Assembly: GCA_964634465.1 (NCBI GenBank)
Contig: CAZWLY010000002.1
Coordinates: 310,001 to 374,000, forward strand
Origin: CAZWLY01 sp964634465
Lineage (GTDB): Bacteria; Desulfobacterota; Desulfarculia; G963662305
DNA: 64,000 nt
Direction of reading: 5' to 3'
Shown here: in pieces, positions 23,313-31,505 of the stretch
How positions within the stretch are numbered: position 1 is the stretch's first letter
Layout: every line of letters starts with the position of its first letter
Translations under genes and position numbers: made by a program
Notes under the pieces: model-generated
What the model saw: the letters and a program-made list of their open reading frames with translations, nothing else
What the model was told of the DNA's origin: nothing
The model's database searches: none

Positions 23313-25690
23313 TGGGTAAAGCCCTCGAACATCTCGGGCCGGACCGGTGTCGGCAAATCGCCGAGGGGCTCTTTGAGCGACCGCCCAGGATTTCGGGCGG
23401 ACAACTCCACGGCCACTGCCCCCTGCCGGGCCACGAGGACAAGAACCCGTCCTTCGGCTACTCATTCGAGAAAGACGTCTTCACCTGTTCGTGCAACGAG
23501 TCGGGCGACCTGATCAGGCTCTGGTCGCTGGTCCGAGGGACCGGCGACGAGAAAGAGGATTTCAAGGCGTTTTGTGTCGAGTTCGGCATCGAGCTTGAGG
23601 GCGGCAAAGATCGGCCGTCACGCGGCGGCTCACGCGGCCAGACGGCCCAAAAGAAGGCCGAAACAAAGGTCATCCCGGAGGCCGAGTGGGACAAGCTGGG
23701 ACCACTGCCCGAGCAATGGATCAAGCGCCTTGAGGAGGGCCGGGGCTGGACCCGGACCGCCATCGAGGCCCTTGATCTGCGGCTCTGGCGAGGCAGGACC
23801 CGGTCGGACGACCGGATCGCCATCCCGGTCCGCGACGACCAGGGCCGGCTGGTCAATATCCGGCTCTATCGGCCCGGCGGCTCGCCCAAGATCAGATCAT
23901 GGGGCAAGGGCTACGGCGCCAACCGGCTGTGGTGGCCGGACCGCGGCCGGCCCGAGGACATCGTTTGGGTCTGCGAAGGCGAGCCCGACGCCATCACCGC
24001 CATCTCCAAGGGGCTGTGCGCCTGCACCACCACCACCGGCGCCAAATCTTGGAGCGAGGGCTTTGCCCAGGCGTTTTCCGGCCGGGACGTGGTCATCGCC
24101 TACGACGCCGACCAGCCGGGCCAAAAGGGCGCCCTTCGAGCGGCCCGGTCCATCGCCCGGAAGGCCAAGAGCGTCCGCATCCTCGTCTGGCCCGATTGGA
24201 TGGGCCGGGAGCCCAACGGCGACTGGCCGGCCAACCACGGCCAGGACCTGACCGACTGGCTTGCCAAGCACGGCAAGACCGTGGGCGACCTCAAGGACCT
24301 GTTGGCCCAGGCCCGGACCGTCGAGGCCCCGGCCGAGCCCGACGACGCCGGCCCGGCCCGGTTTTGGGCCAAGGGCATCGGCGGCCGAGGGCTACAGTTC
24401 CTGCCCAACCTGTTGGCCCGGGAGATCCTGCGGGACTACGAGCTGGTCACCGACCCCGAGACCGAGCTGATCTATCGCTGGAACGGGCAGTACTGGGAGC
24501 TGGTCAATCCGGGGTTCATCCGCAAGGCGGCGATTCAAAAGCTCGGCCGCTACGCCACCACCGCCAAGGCCAACGATGCCGTCGCCCAGGTGGTCGACCT
24601 GGCCCGCCTGGAAAACGGGCGGATGAACGCCGAGCCGGAGATGATCTGCCTCCAAAACGGCATGTGCGACACCAGGACGCTGGAAATCAAGCCGCATCGG
24701 CGCGAGTATTACGCCACGTTCCAACTGCCCATCTCCGCCGACCCCCGGACCCCCGTGGATTGTCCGCGCTGGAAGGAGTTTCTGGACCAGACGGTCCAAA
24801 TCCCCGAGGTGATCGCCGAGCTGCAGGAGTTTTTCGGCTACTGCCTGGTGCCGACGACCAAGTTCGAGAAGGCGCTGTTTTTGATCGGTCCGGGCAGCGA
24901 CGGCAAGAGCACCTGCCTGACCGTGCTCCAGGCCCTGGTCGGCCCGGAAAACTGCGCCCACCTCAACCTGAACGAGCTGGACGACCAGTTTTTGAGGGCC
25001 AGCCTCCACAACAAGGCGCTGAACGTTTTTACCGAGGTCAACAGCAAGATGCTGTCCTCGGGGTATTTCAAGGCCATCGTGACCGGCGAACCACTGCAGG
25101 CGGCGTTCAAGTTTCGGGACACGTTTACGTTCAAGCCGACCTGCAAGCTGGCCTTCTCGGCCAACCGATTCCCCCGGGTGGTGGACCACTCGGACGGGTT
25201 TTGGCGGCGGCCGCTGCCGATCCGGTTCCGGAGGCAGTTCTTCGGCAGCGATATCGACCCCGACATGGCCGAGAAGCTGCTCGAGGAGCTGCCGGGAATA
25301 TTCCTGTGGGCGCTGGTGGGCCTGGCGCGGCTGAGAGAACGCGGCCGGTTCGAGGAGTCGCGGACGACGCGGGAGCTGATCGCGGGTTACCGCACCGACA
25401 ACAACCCGCTGCTGGCGTTCGTGCAGGAGCGTTGCACCCAGGCCAAGACCTGGAACGGCGCGCCGGCCGAGGAGAAAAAGGACGACCTGTTTAAGGCCTA
25501 TCGGGAGTTTTGCGAGGAGGGCGGCTACAAGCCGCTGGCCAAAAACCACTTTGCCAGAGGGCTGCGCGAGGTAGTGCCGAGCATCTCGACCAAGCGGGCC
25601 CGAGACGGTAACGGACGCGTCCAGGTCTTTGTCGGCATCCGCCTGATTTCCGACCTCGACGCCTCCACCCCCGCACCCCCGGTAGCGTAG
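23312..25690 (+). CDS. Primase-helicase replication protein (TOPRIM plus SF3 helicase)
   Basis: 792 aa, the main phage replication enzyme. A CHC2-like zinc-binding N-terminus (HCPLPGHEDKNPSF; FTCSCNESGDLIRL) is followed by a TOPRIM primase core (CEGEPDAI near 220; AYDADQPGQKGA near 263). A D5-type region follows, and then a superfamily-3/P4-type helicase with Walker A GPGSDGKST near 525 and the sensor segment FSANRFPRV. The enzyme would prime and unwind DNA at an origin. A dense repeat array starts 33 bp after the stop codon, which resembles the arrangement of P4 alpha protein near its iteron sites. The HTH gene upstream overlaps by one base. Confidence 0.9.
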   Translation: MGKALEHLGPDRCRQIAEGLFERPPRISGGQLHGHCPLPGHEDKNPSFGYSFEKDVFTCSCNESGDLIRLWSLVRGTGDEKEDFKAFCVEFGIELEGGKDRPSRGGSRGQTAQKKAETKVIPEAEWDKLGPLPEQWIKRLEEGRGWTRTAIEALDLRLWRGRTRSDDRIAIPVRDDQGRLVNIRLYRPGGSPKIRSWGKGYGANRLWWPDRGRPEDIVWVCEGEPDAITAISKGLCACTTTTGAKSWSEGFAQAFSGRDVVIAYDADQPGQKGALRAARSIARKAKSVRILVWPDWMGREPNGDWPANHGQDLTDWLAKHGKTVGDLKDLLAQARTVEAPAEPDDAGPARFWAKGIGGRGLQFLPNLLAREILRDYELVTDPETELIYRWNGQYWELVNPGFIRKAAIQKLGRYATTAKANDAVAQVVDLARLENGRMNAEPEMICLQNGMCDTRTLEIKPHRREYYATFQLPISADPRTPVDCPRWKEFLDQTVQIPEVIAELQEFFGYCLVPTTKFEKALFLIGPGSDGKSTCLTVLQALVGPENCAHLNLNELDDQFLRASLHNKALNVFTEVNSKMLSSGYFKAIVTGEPLQAAFKFRDTFTFKPTCKLAFSANRFPRVVDHSDGFWRRPLPIRFRRQFFGSDIDPDMAEKLLEELPGIFLWALVGLARLRERGRFEESRTTRELIAGYRTDNNPLLAFVQERCTQAKTWNGAPAEEKKDDLFKAYREFCEEGGYKPLAKNHFARGLREVVPSISTKRARDGNGRVQVFVGIRLISDLDASTPAPPVA

Positions 25691-25722
25691 GCGACCCAGG
25701 ATGAGGACTGAACCGATGAAGT

Positions 25723-26044
25723 GGTCAGGGTGCGGTCAGGGTAATGGTCAGGGTAAAACCCCTCTTACCCTGACCACCGGAGCGCGTTTTGATGGGGAAT
25801 TCGGCGAGGTGGTCAGGGTGGTCAGGGTAAATTCCAACCCTACGCGCGTGCGCGCGCGAGAGGGCTTGACCAGTAAACCGGTTTTGTCTCCATTCTGGAG
25901 CTATCATTTCCAAACTTACCCTGACCACCCTGACCAGGCTAATAAAATCAACCAGTTACGAAAAGCTTACCCTGACCGTTACCCTGACCCCACCCTGACC
26001 AAAATAAGCCAACTGGCTGAAATCGCTACAAGGTTACCCTGACC
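25723..26044. repeat. Array of twelve 9-bp repeats (GGTCAGGGT), candidate origin
   Basis: Twelve exact copies of GGTCAGGGT. Five are forward (25723, 25734, 25746, 25811, 25820) and seven are reverse (25767, 25918, 25927, 25969, 25981, 25992, 26036). A 12-bp perfect hairpin is formed around 25745-25776. A 20-bp perfect inverted repeat joins 25811-25830 with 25916-25935. The stretch between is AT-rich in part. No gene is supported: a 113-codon frame at 25701 mostly translates the repeats. Best read as protein-binding iterons of a replication origin served by the adjacent primase-helicase. Confidence 0.8.
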
Positions 26045-26057
26045 AGGAGGGTTGTTG

Positions 26058-26327
26058 ATGAGCGAGCCCGCAACGACCTACAAGAGCCTGTTCGAGATGC
26101 ACGGCCAACCCCGGCCCACGCCGGCACCGACCGAGCCCGAACCCCCAACCGCCGAGCCCCCCGGCCTGTCCGTGACGGGCCGATACCGCGGGCCGGACTT
26201 TGACGATCCGGACAGCCCGGGCGAGGGCCACGTGTGGGTGATCCTCGGGACGAAAGAGGCGCCGGGCGATTGGTTCATGCACGGCAGCATGGCGCACCGG
26301 GACTACGTAGAGAGGCAAGGGAAATGA
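26058..26327 (+). CDS. Small hypothetical protein
   Basis: 89 aa from ATG at 26058, with AGGAGGG 6 bp upstream. A Pro/Glu-rich N-terminal half precedes a compact C-terminal part (GHVWVILGTKEAPGDWFMHGSMAHRDYVERQ). No family recognised. It is the first gene after the repeat array. Confidence 0.5.
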   Translation: MSEPATTYKSLFEMHGQPRPTPAPTEPEPPTAEPPGLSVTGRYRGPDFDDPDSPGEGHVWVILGTKEAPGDWFMHGSMAHRDYVERQGK

Positions 26328-26472
26328 CCGCCAGGGGAAGGGGACGAATCGCGGGTCCTTCCTGGCCACCACCGCTAAGCGGGTCGCAGAACCCCAATTT
26401 TCGGCTAAAAATGGGCCAAAAATCAGACTGGAAGAATGGAAAACCGCCAGTAATTAAGGGTAGTTAAGAAAA

Positions 26473-26859
26473 ATGCAGCCACCCGCCGACATAGCAAAAA
26501 ACCTGTTCCCGGCCGTTTTTGGTCGCTTTTCCGCCAACCATCTCGACGCCGCCGCCTGCCGCTCGTTGCTCCTGGATTGCCTCCACCCGTCCGGTCCGGC
26601 CTGTCCTGATTGCCGCCGTCCTGTCACCCGTCCCCGCCAGCGGCGGGCCTGGGCCGAACTCCGTCGCCTCCGGTGTGAGCATTGTGGCCGCTGGTTCACG
26701 GCGTTCTCAGCCACCCCGCTCTCGGGCACGCGCCTCTCGCCTCAGCAGATCGTCGCTCTTGCGGTCAACTTGTGTCTGGGCGTCCCGGCCGCCGAGATCG
26801 CCCGCCTGGTCGGCGTCTCGGCCGAGACCGTCCGCGCTTGGAGGTCGCGCCATGCCTGA
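26473..26859 (+). CDS. Zinc-ribbon plus HTH protein, transposase-like N-terminal module
   Basis: 128 aa. A zinc ribbon (CPDC near 44-47, CEHC near 69-72) is followed by GRWFTAFSATPLSGTRLSPQQIVALAV and a helix-turn-helix (VPAAEIARLVGVSAETVRAWRSRH). This is the N-terminal layout of IS1595/IS1-type transposases, but there is no DDE domain and no inverted repeats around it. The gene overlaps the small-terminase gene by 8 bp. It is probably a phage DNA-binding protein acting in late control or packaging. The start has little Shine-Dalgarno support. Confidence 0.6.
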   Translation: MQPPADIAKNLFPAVFGRFSANHLDAAACRSLLLDCLHPSGPACPDCRRPVTRPRQRRAWAELRRLRCEHCGRWFTAFSATPLSGTRLSPQQIVALAVNLCLGVPAAEIARLVGVSAETVRAWRSRHA

Positions 26860-27373
26860 GACCTTCCCCAACCCCAAGGCCGTCGCCGAATATCTCCGCG
26901 AGCGCGGTTGGAAGCTCGCCACTTCCACCGCCTACAACCACGTCTCCCAGGGCAAGCTCGTCCCCGGCGACGACGGCCAATTCCACCTGGCCGACATCGA
27001 GGCCTACGCTCGGGCCCACCTCAAAAGACGCGACGGCTCCGATCGACGCCCCGACGAAACAGCCCTCCAGAGGCGCCTGGCCGAGGTCCGCCGAATCGAG
27101 GCAGAGGCGGCGCTCAAGGAGAAGCGCCTGGCCGTCATGGAGGGCAAATACATCCCCCGCGAAGACCACGAGCGCGCCCTGGCCCTCCGGATGGCTCTTT
27201 TCAAAGACGGCCTGGAGAACATCGCCCGCTCCGAGGCCCTGTCCCTGATCGACCTGGTCGGCGGCGACCGGACGCGGGCCCCGGAGCTCAAGGAGCGCCT
27301 GTCCGAATTGTTCGCCGACCTGCTCGACTCCTACGCCCAGGAAGGCGCCGAATTCGAGGTGGCCGTACCGTGA
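26852..27373 (+). CDS. Terminase small subunit (Nu1-like)
   Basis: 173 aa from ATG at 26852, GGAGG 8 bp upstream. The N-terminal winged helix-turn-helix (NPKAVAEYLRERGWKLATSTAYNHVSQGKL, then DIEAYARAHL) is Nu1/DUF1441-like. A long charged helical region follows (RLAEVRRIEAEAALKEKRLAVMEG) for oligomerisation. It recognises phage DNA for packaging. Overlaps the large subunit by 4 bp (GTGA). Confidence 0.8.
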   Translation: MPETFPNPKAVAEYLRERGWKLATSTAYNHVSQGKLVPGDDGQFHLADIEAYARAHLKRRDGSDRRPDETALQRRLAEVRRIEAEAALKEKRLAVMEGKYIPREDHERALALRMALFKDGLENIARSEALSLIDLVGGDRTRAPELKERLSELFADLLDSYAQEGAEFEVAVP

Positions 27374-29211
27374 CCAAGACCGACCAGCCCCGCCTCTTTG
27401 AGGTCGTCCGTTTCACTCCGGGCGAGCAGGCCATCGCCCGCCGGCCCGAAAAACTGACCCCGTCCCAGTGGGCCGAGAAATACCTCAAAGTCCCCTACGG
27501 CCCCTGGCCCGGCCCGTTCCGCGTCCACCGGACGCCTTACCTGGCCGGCATCCTCGACACCTACCCTCTCCCCTGGGTTCGAGAAATCGCCGTTTGCGCT
27601 GGCGACCAGCTCGGCAAAACACTGTCGGCCTACATCTGCCAGGTGTACTCGCAAACTCGCACCCCCCGCTCCACCGGCCTGATCACCATGCCTGACGAGG
27701 AGACCGGCCGCCGGGTCATCAAGCGGATATTGCGCCCCCTGCTGACCGAGTCGCCCCGGCTGGCCGCTCAGGTGGTCAAAATCCAAGCTCAATCCATCGA
27801 CTACCACAACGCCTCCTATACCGAACTGGCCTGGTCGGGCAGCCAGTCCACCGTGGCCTCCATCGGCCGGGAGTTCCAGGTCGGCGACGAGCCCGACAAG
27901 TACGTGGCCGACAAGGCCGAAACCGGGATTGTCGAGCAGATCAGGGCCCGAGCCCGGCCCTATCCGGACAGCCACAAAATCGTCTGGGTCTGCACGCCGA
28001 CCACCGAGCACGGCGCCATCTGGCAGATACTCCTCCAATGCTCCGTGGTCATGGCCTATCAGGTCCCCTGCCCCGAGTGCGGGACCATGCAGGCCATGAC
28101 CGGCGAGCAGATCAAATACCCCGAGGACGCCTCCCCGGCCCAAATCGAGGACGACAACCTGGGCTGGTACGAGTGCCCCCACTGCCAGGCCCGGTGGACC
28201 GACGCCGACCGCGACCTGGCCGTCTCCCGCGGCGAGTGGGTCCCGGGCGAATTCGACGACGCCCTCAACTGGCGACCGGTCAAACCACCCGAGCGACCCA
28301 GCCGGGTGGGCTTTTGGCTGCCCGCCTTCAACTCCCGTCTGGTCGGGCTGAGCCGGGCCGCCCGGGCCAAGGCCGAGGCCGAGGCCGGACTGGACATCGA
28401 TAAGGCCAAGGCCTGGGCCAACAAATTCTGCGCCCTGCCGTGGACCGACGTCATTTCCGACCGCAAGGAAGAGACCATCCTGGCTCTCCGCGACGACAGA
28501 CCGGCGGGCATCGTGCCCAAGGGTGTAGCCGCGCTTCTGGCCGGCGTCGACGTCCACAAAGTGCACGGGCTCTATTACGTCATCCGGGCCTTTGGCTACG
28601 GCCTGGAGCGGGAGAGCTGGCTGGTCCGCCACGGCTACGTGGATACCTGGTCGGCCCTGTTCCGGGTGCTGTTCGAGGACGAGTACCGCGACCCGGACGG
28701 CCACGCCTACCCGGTGGCCGCGGCGTTTGTGGACTCCGGCGATCAGACCGACCTGGTCTACAGCCAATGCCTGCGCTGGCGTGGACGGCTCCACCCCTGC
28801 AAGGGCGCGGCCCGGCGGCTCAGCCGGCCGATCAGCTCCAGCGCCCAGGAATATTTCCCCAACGGCAAGCGCATCCCCGGCGGCCTGACCCTCCACAACC
28901 TGGACACCCACTTTTTCAAGGACGCCTTGGCCCACAAACTCCAGATCGCGGCCAGCGACCCCGGCGCATTCCATCTCCATTCAGAGACCACCGAGGACTA
29001 CGCCCGGCAGATGTGTGCCGAGGTTAAAGACGCCGAGACCGACCGTTGGGAAAACCCGCGCCGTCGCCCCAACCACTACTGGGACTGCGAGGTCTACGTC
29101 ATGGCCCTGGCCGAGTGGCTGGGCGTCAAGCATTGGCCTGATCCACAAACCCCCCCCACACCAAAACCCAAACCGAAACCCAAACCCCAAAGGAGAGAAC
29201 CGAGATGGTAG
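27370..29211 (+). CDS. Terminase large subunit, GpA family
   Basis: 613 aa from a GTG at 27370. Packaging motor and nuclease. The ATPase region has a Walker-A-like CAGDQLGKTLSA (near 75) and the GpA pattern SIGREFQVGDEPDKYVADKAE. A zinc-binding insert is CPECG..CPHCQ. The C-terminal nuclease part includes GVDVHKVHGLYYVI, AAFVDSGDQTD and PNHYWDCEVYVMALA. The C-terminus is a short Pro-Lys repeat. The N-terminus has QPRLF (residues 6-10), a possible clamp-type motif. Coupled to the small subunit and to the next gene by short overlaps. Confidence 0.93.
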   Translation: MTKTDQPRLFEVVRFTPGEQAIARRPEKLTPSQWAEKYLKVPYGPWPGPFRVHRTPYLAGILDTYPLPWVREIAVCAGDQLGKTLSAYICQVYSQTRTPRSTGLITMPDEETGRRVIKRILRPLLTESPRLAAQVVKIQAQSIDYHNASYTELAWSGSQSTVASIGREFQVGDEPDKYVADKAETGIVEQIRARARPYPDSHKIVWVCTPTTEHGAIWQILLQCSVVMAYQVPCPECGTMQAMTGEQIKYPEDASPAQIEDDNLGWYECPHCQARWTDADRDLAVSRGEWVPGEFDDALNWRPVKPPERPSRVGFWLPAFNSRLVGLSRAARAKAEAEAGLDIDKAKAWANKFCALPWTDVISDRKEETILALRDDRPAGIVPKGVAALLAGVDVHKVHGLYYVIRAFGYGLERESWLVRHGYVDTWSALFRVLFEDEYRDPDGHAYPVAAAFVDSGDQTDLVYSQCLRWRGRLHPCKGAARRLSRPISSSAQEYFPNGKRIPGGLTLHNLDTHFFKDALAHKLQIAASDPGAFHLHSETTEDYARQMCAEVKDAETDRWENPRRRPNHYWDCEVYVMALAEWLGVKHWPDPQTPPTPKPKPKPKPQRREPRW

Positions 29212-29669
29212 CCGATCAGCAAATCCTCAACGGCATGAAGGCGATCAGGACTTTCCTCAACAGGTCCGAAGCAACAATAGTGGCCTGGAAAGGGCGCTAT
29301 CCCAGGATGCCTGTCCGCAAGGTCGACGGCCGCTGGGAATCCAACGCCCTCGACCTCAACGAGTGGCGACGCCAGGTGATTCTGGAACTGCCGCCCACGC
29401 CCGGTCAGCCCGACTACACCGAGGACCAGAGATGGACCGAGCCCGAGCCGATGGACGAGCCGGAAACCACGCTCGAACCCGAGCCCGAGGACGAGGCCGT
29501 ACCCGAAGCTGAAGCCGAGGCCGTCGTCGAGGCTGAACCTGAACCCGATGTCGAGGCCGTACCCGAAGCCGAAGCCGAGAACGAGGTCGAGGAGCTTTTC
29601 GGGGACAAAGATACGCCCAAGGGGGGCAAAAAGGGCAGGTCCAAAAAACCTGTCAATACCCAAAAATAG
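29205..29669 (+). CDS. HTH protein with acidic Glu-Pro repeat tail
   Basis: 154 aa. The N-terminal 60 residues form an HTH-like unit (GMKAIRTFLNRSEATIVAWKGRYPRMPVRKVDGRWESNALDLNEW), as in small terminase or AlpA-like proteins. The rest is a low-complexity acidic repeat (EPEPEDEAVPEAEAEAVVE) ending in a Lys-rich tail (KGGKKGRSKKP). Overlaps the terminase gene by 7 bp. A packaging accessory role is possible. The acidic tail might mimic DNA, but that is speculative. Confidence 0.6.
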   Translation: MVADQQILNGMKAIRTFLNRSEATIVAWKGRYPRMPVRKVDGRWESNALDLNEWRRQVILELPPTPGQPDYTEDQRWTEPEPMDEPETTLEPEPEDEAVPEAEAEAVVEAEPEPDVEAVPEAEAENEVEELFGDKDTPKGGKKGRSKKPVNTQK

Positions 29670-29676
29670 GGCATAC

Positions 29677-29706
29677 GTCCTCATAGGCCCTCATAGACCC
29701 TCATAC
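29677..29706 (+). repeat. Three 10-bp TCATA repeats before the head genes
   Basis: CC-TCATA occurs at 29679, 29689 and 29699 with an exact 10-bp period, one helical turn, in the 103-bp gap before the connector gene. Possible activator or processing site. Confidence 0.45.
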
Positions 29707-29772
29707 AAAAAAACGCCCGATTTTGCGCGTTAGACTGACAGCGGATAAGCGGGGGCTCTAATCGGAGGACCG

Positions 29773-29991
29773 ATGGCCTTTACGACCTGGACAGACCTTA
29801 AGAACAAAATGCTGGACGATCTTGAGTCCGGCAACTGGCGGGTCCAGTCCTACAAGGTCGGCCGCCGCGAGCGAGCGTACACCAGCCTGGAGGAGTTCCT
29901 GAGCGCGTTGAAATACGTGGAGCACCGGGCCGCCCTTGAAACCGGCTCCGTGGTCAAACGGACCTACGCCGCCCAGGGAGGGCGGGTCTGA
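29773..29991 (+). CDS. gpW-like head-tail joining protein
   Basis: 72 aa, GGAGG 5 bp upstream. TTWTDLKNKMLDDLESGNW, a beta hairpin (VQSYKVGRRERAYTS) and a C-terminal helix (LEEFLSALKYVEHRAALE) match the small gpW connector family, which normally sits directly before the portal gene as here. One-base overlap with the portal. Confidence 0.75.
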   Translation: MAFTTWTDLKNKMLDDLESGNWRVQSYKVGRRERAYTSLEEFLSALKYVEHRAALETGSVVKRTYAAQGGRV

Positions 29992-31505
29992 TGGGCGCTC
30001 TGCAAGCCATCGGCCGCGGGGTCGACGACCTGGTCGGCGTCTTCTCGCCTCGCCTGGCCCTGGCTCGCCGCACGGCACGGGCAGCCCTGGAGGGCAAGCG
30101 CTACGCCGCCGCCAAAACCAACCGCCTCACCGGCTCCTGGATCCCAGCCAACCAAAACGTCAATGATCTGATCGCCTCGGCCTCGCCCGCGCTCCGGTCC
30201 CGGATGCGCCAACTGGTTCGGGATTTCCCGTATTTCGCCCACGCTGTCCGGGTCATCACCGACTACACCGTCGGCACGGGCATCACTCTCCAGGCCAAGG
30301 TCAAGGCCGACGGCAAGCTCAACAAGGCCGTCAACCAGCAGATTGAGGACGCTTGGCGGCGCTGGGTGGACGAGGCCGACGCGACGGGCCGGTTGGATTT
30401 CTACGAAATGCAGCGCCTCGCCAAGCGCCAAGAATGCGAGACAGGCGAGTTCCTGATAATCAAGGTCCAACTCCGCGACCCCCGCCGCTACCTGCCCCTG
30501 GCCCTGCAGATGGTCGAGCCCGACTGGCTGACCGAGGTCGGGGCCAAGCCGACAGGGAAAAACGCCATCCACCAGGGCATAGAGTACGACCCCAAAACCG
30601 GCCGGCCCGTGGCCTACTGGATCGAGGACCCCGACTCTTGGGGAAAGCCTATGCGAGTCAAGGCCGAGGACGTGATCCACGGCTTCGACCTCCAACGCCC
30701 GGGCCAGCTCCGGGGCGTCACCCTGTTTGCTCCGGCCATCCTGCTGGCCAAGGACCTGGGCGACTACATCGACGCCGAGATCGACGGGGCCAAGTTGGCC
30801 GCCAAGTGGCTGGCTTTTGTGCAGACTCCCGACCCCATGTCCCAGCTCGGCAGACTGACGGGCCCCGAGTCCTTGGCCGCCATGGGCGAGAATGCCGACG
30901 CCAAAATCGAAGAGCTGGCCAACGGGATAATCGAGTATCTCCAACCGGGCGAAAAGATCGAACTGGCCAGCCACCAGCGCCCGGGCGTGACCTTCGACCC
31001 GACAACCAAATTGATTCTGCGCATGGTGGCCGTGACCACGGGCTTCAGCTACGAGGCCATCAGCGGAGACTACTCCGGGGTCAATTATTCTAGCTTGCGC
31101 GGCATCCGTAACGACGACGCGGCCAAGGCTCGGCCCCACCAGCGTCGGGCCATTCGTCAGCTGTGCGACCCGGTCTACCGGGCTTTCATGGACCAAGTCG
31201 CACTGCGCCGCCTGCGCCTGCCCGGCTATTTCGCCGACCCCACGCCCTGGCTGCAACGCACCTGGCAGCCGCCCACGCCCGAACCGGTGGATCCTTTCAA
31301 GCAGGCCAAGACCCACGCCGACCAACTCAAAACAGGCATCCGGTCCTACCGGGAGGTCATCGCCACCATGGGCCGCGACGTGGAGGACGTGTTCCAGGAA
31401 CTGGCCGACGATTTGGCCCTGGCCGAAAAACTGGGCCTGCCCCTCGGCCAGGCCAACACGCCCCTGGCCAGCAACCCCGCAGCTTTGGGAGCGAACGAAT
31501 CATGA
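29991..31505 (+). CDS. Portal protein, lambda family
   Basis: 504 aa, normal length for the lambda gpB family. It shows the family's opening helix region with NVNDLIASASPALRSRMRQLVRDFPY, DYTVGTGI, the wing and stem parts, and GYFADPTPWLQRTWQPPTPEPVDPFKQAKT near the C-terminus. Forms the dodecameric DNA channel at one capsid vertex. Overlaps the capsid fusion by 4 bp (ATGA). Confidence 0.93.
   Translation: MGALQAIGRGVDDLVGVFSPRLALARRTARAALEGKRYAAAKTNRLTGSWIPANQNVNDLIASASPALRSRMRQLVRDFPYFAHAVRVITDYTVGTGITLQAKVKADGKLNKAVNQQIEDAWRRWVDEADATGRLDFYEMQRLAKRQECETGEFLIIKVQLRDPRRYLPLALQMVEPDWLTEVGAKPTGKNAIHQGIEYDPKTGRPVAYWIEDPDSWGKPMRVKAEDVIHGFDLQRPGQLRGVTLFAPAILLAKDLGDYIDAEIDGAKLAAKWLAFVQTPDPMSQLGRLTGPESLAAMGENADAKIEELANGIIEYLQPGEKIELASHQRPGVTFDPTTKLILRMVAVTTGFSYEAISGDYSGVNYSSLRGIRNDDAAKARPHQRRAIRQLCDPVYRAFMDQVALRRLRLPGYFADPTPWLQRTWQPPTPEPVDPFKQAKTHADQLKTGIRSYREVIATMGRDVEDVFQELADDLALAEKLGLPLGQANTPLASNPAALGANES

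Noticed and set aside
25701..26042. 113-codon frame across the repeat array
   Set aside because: Its sequence is mostly translated repeats, it has no ribosome-binding site, and the repeats occur in both orientations, which fits binding sites and not protein.
25723..26044. CRISPR array
   Set aside because: Repeats are only 9 bp, occur in both orientations with irregular spacing, and there are no cas genes.
26473..26859. Insertion sequence
   Set aside because: Only the zinc-ribbon/HTH part of a transposase is present, with no DDE domain, inverted repeats or target duplication.
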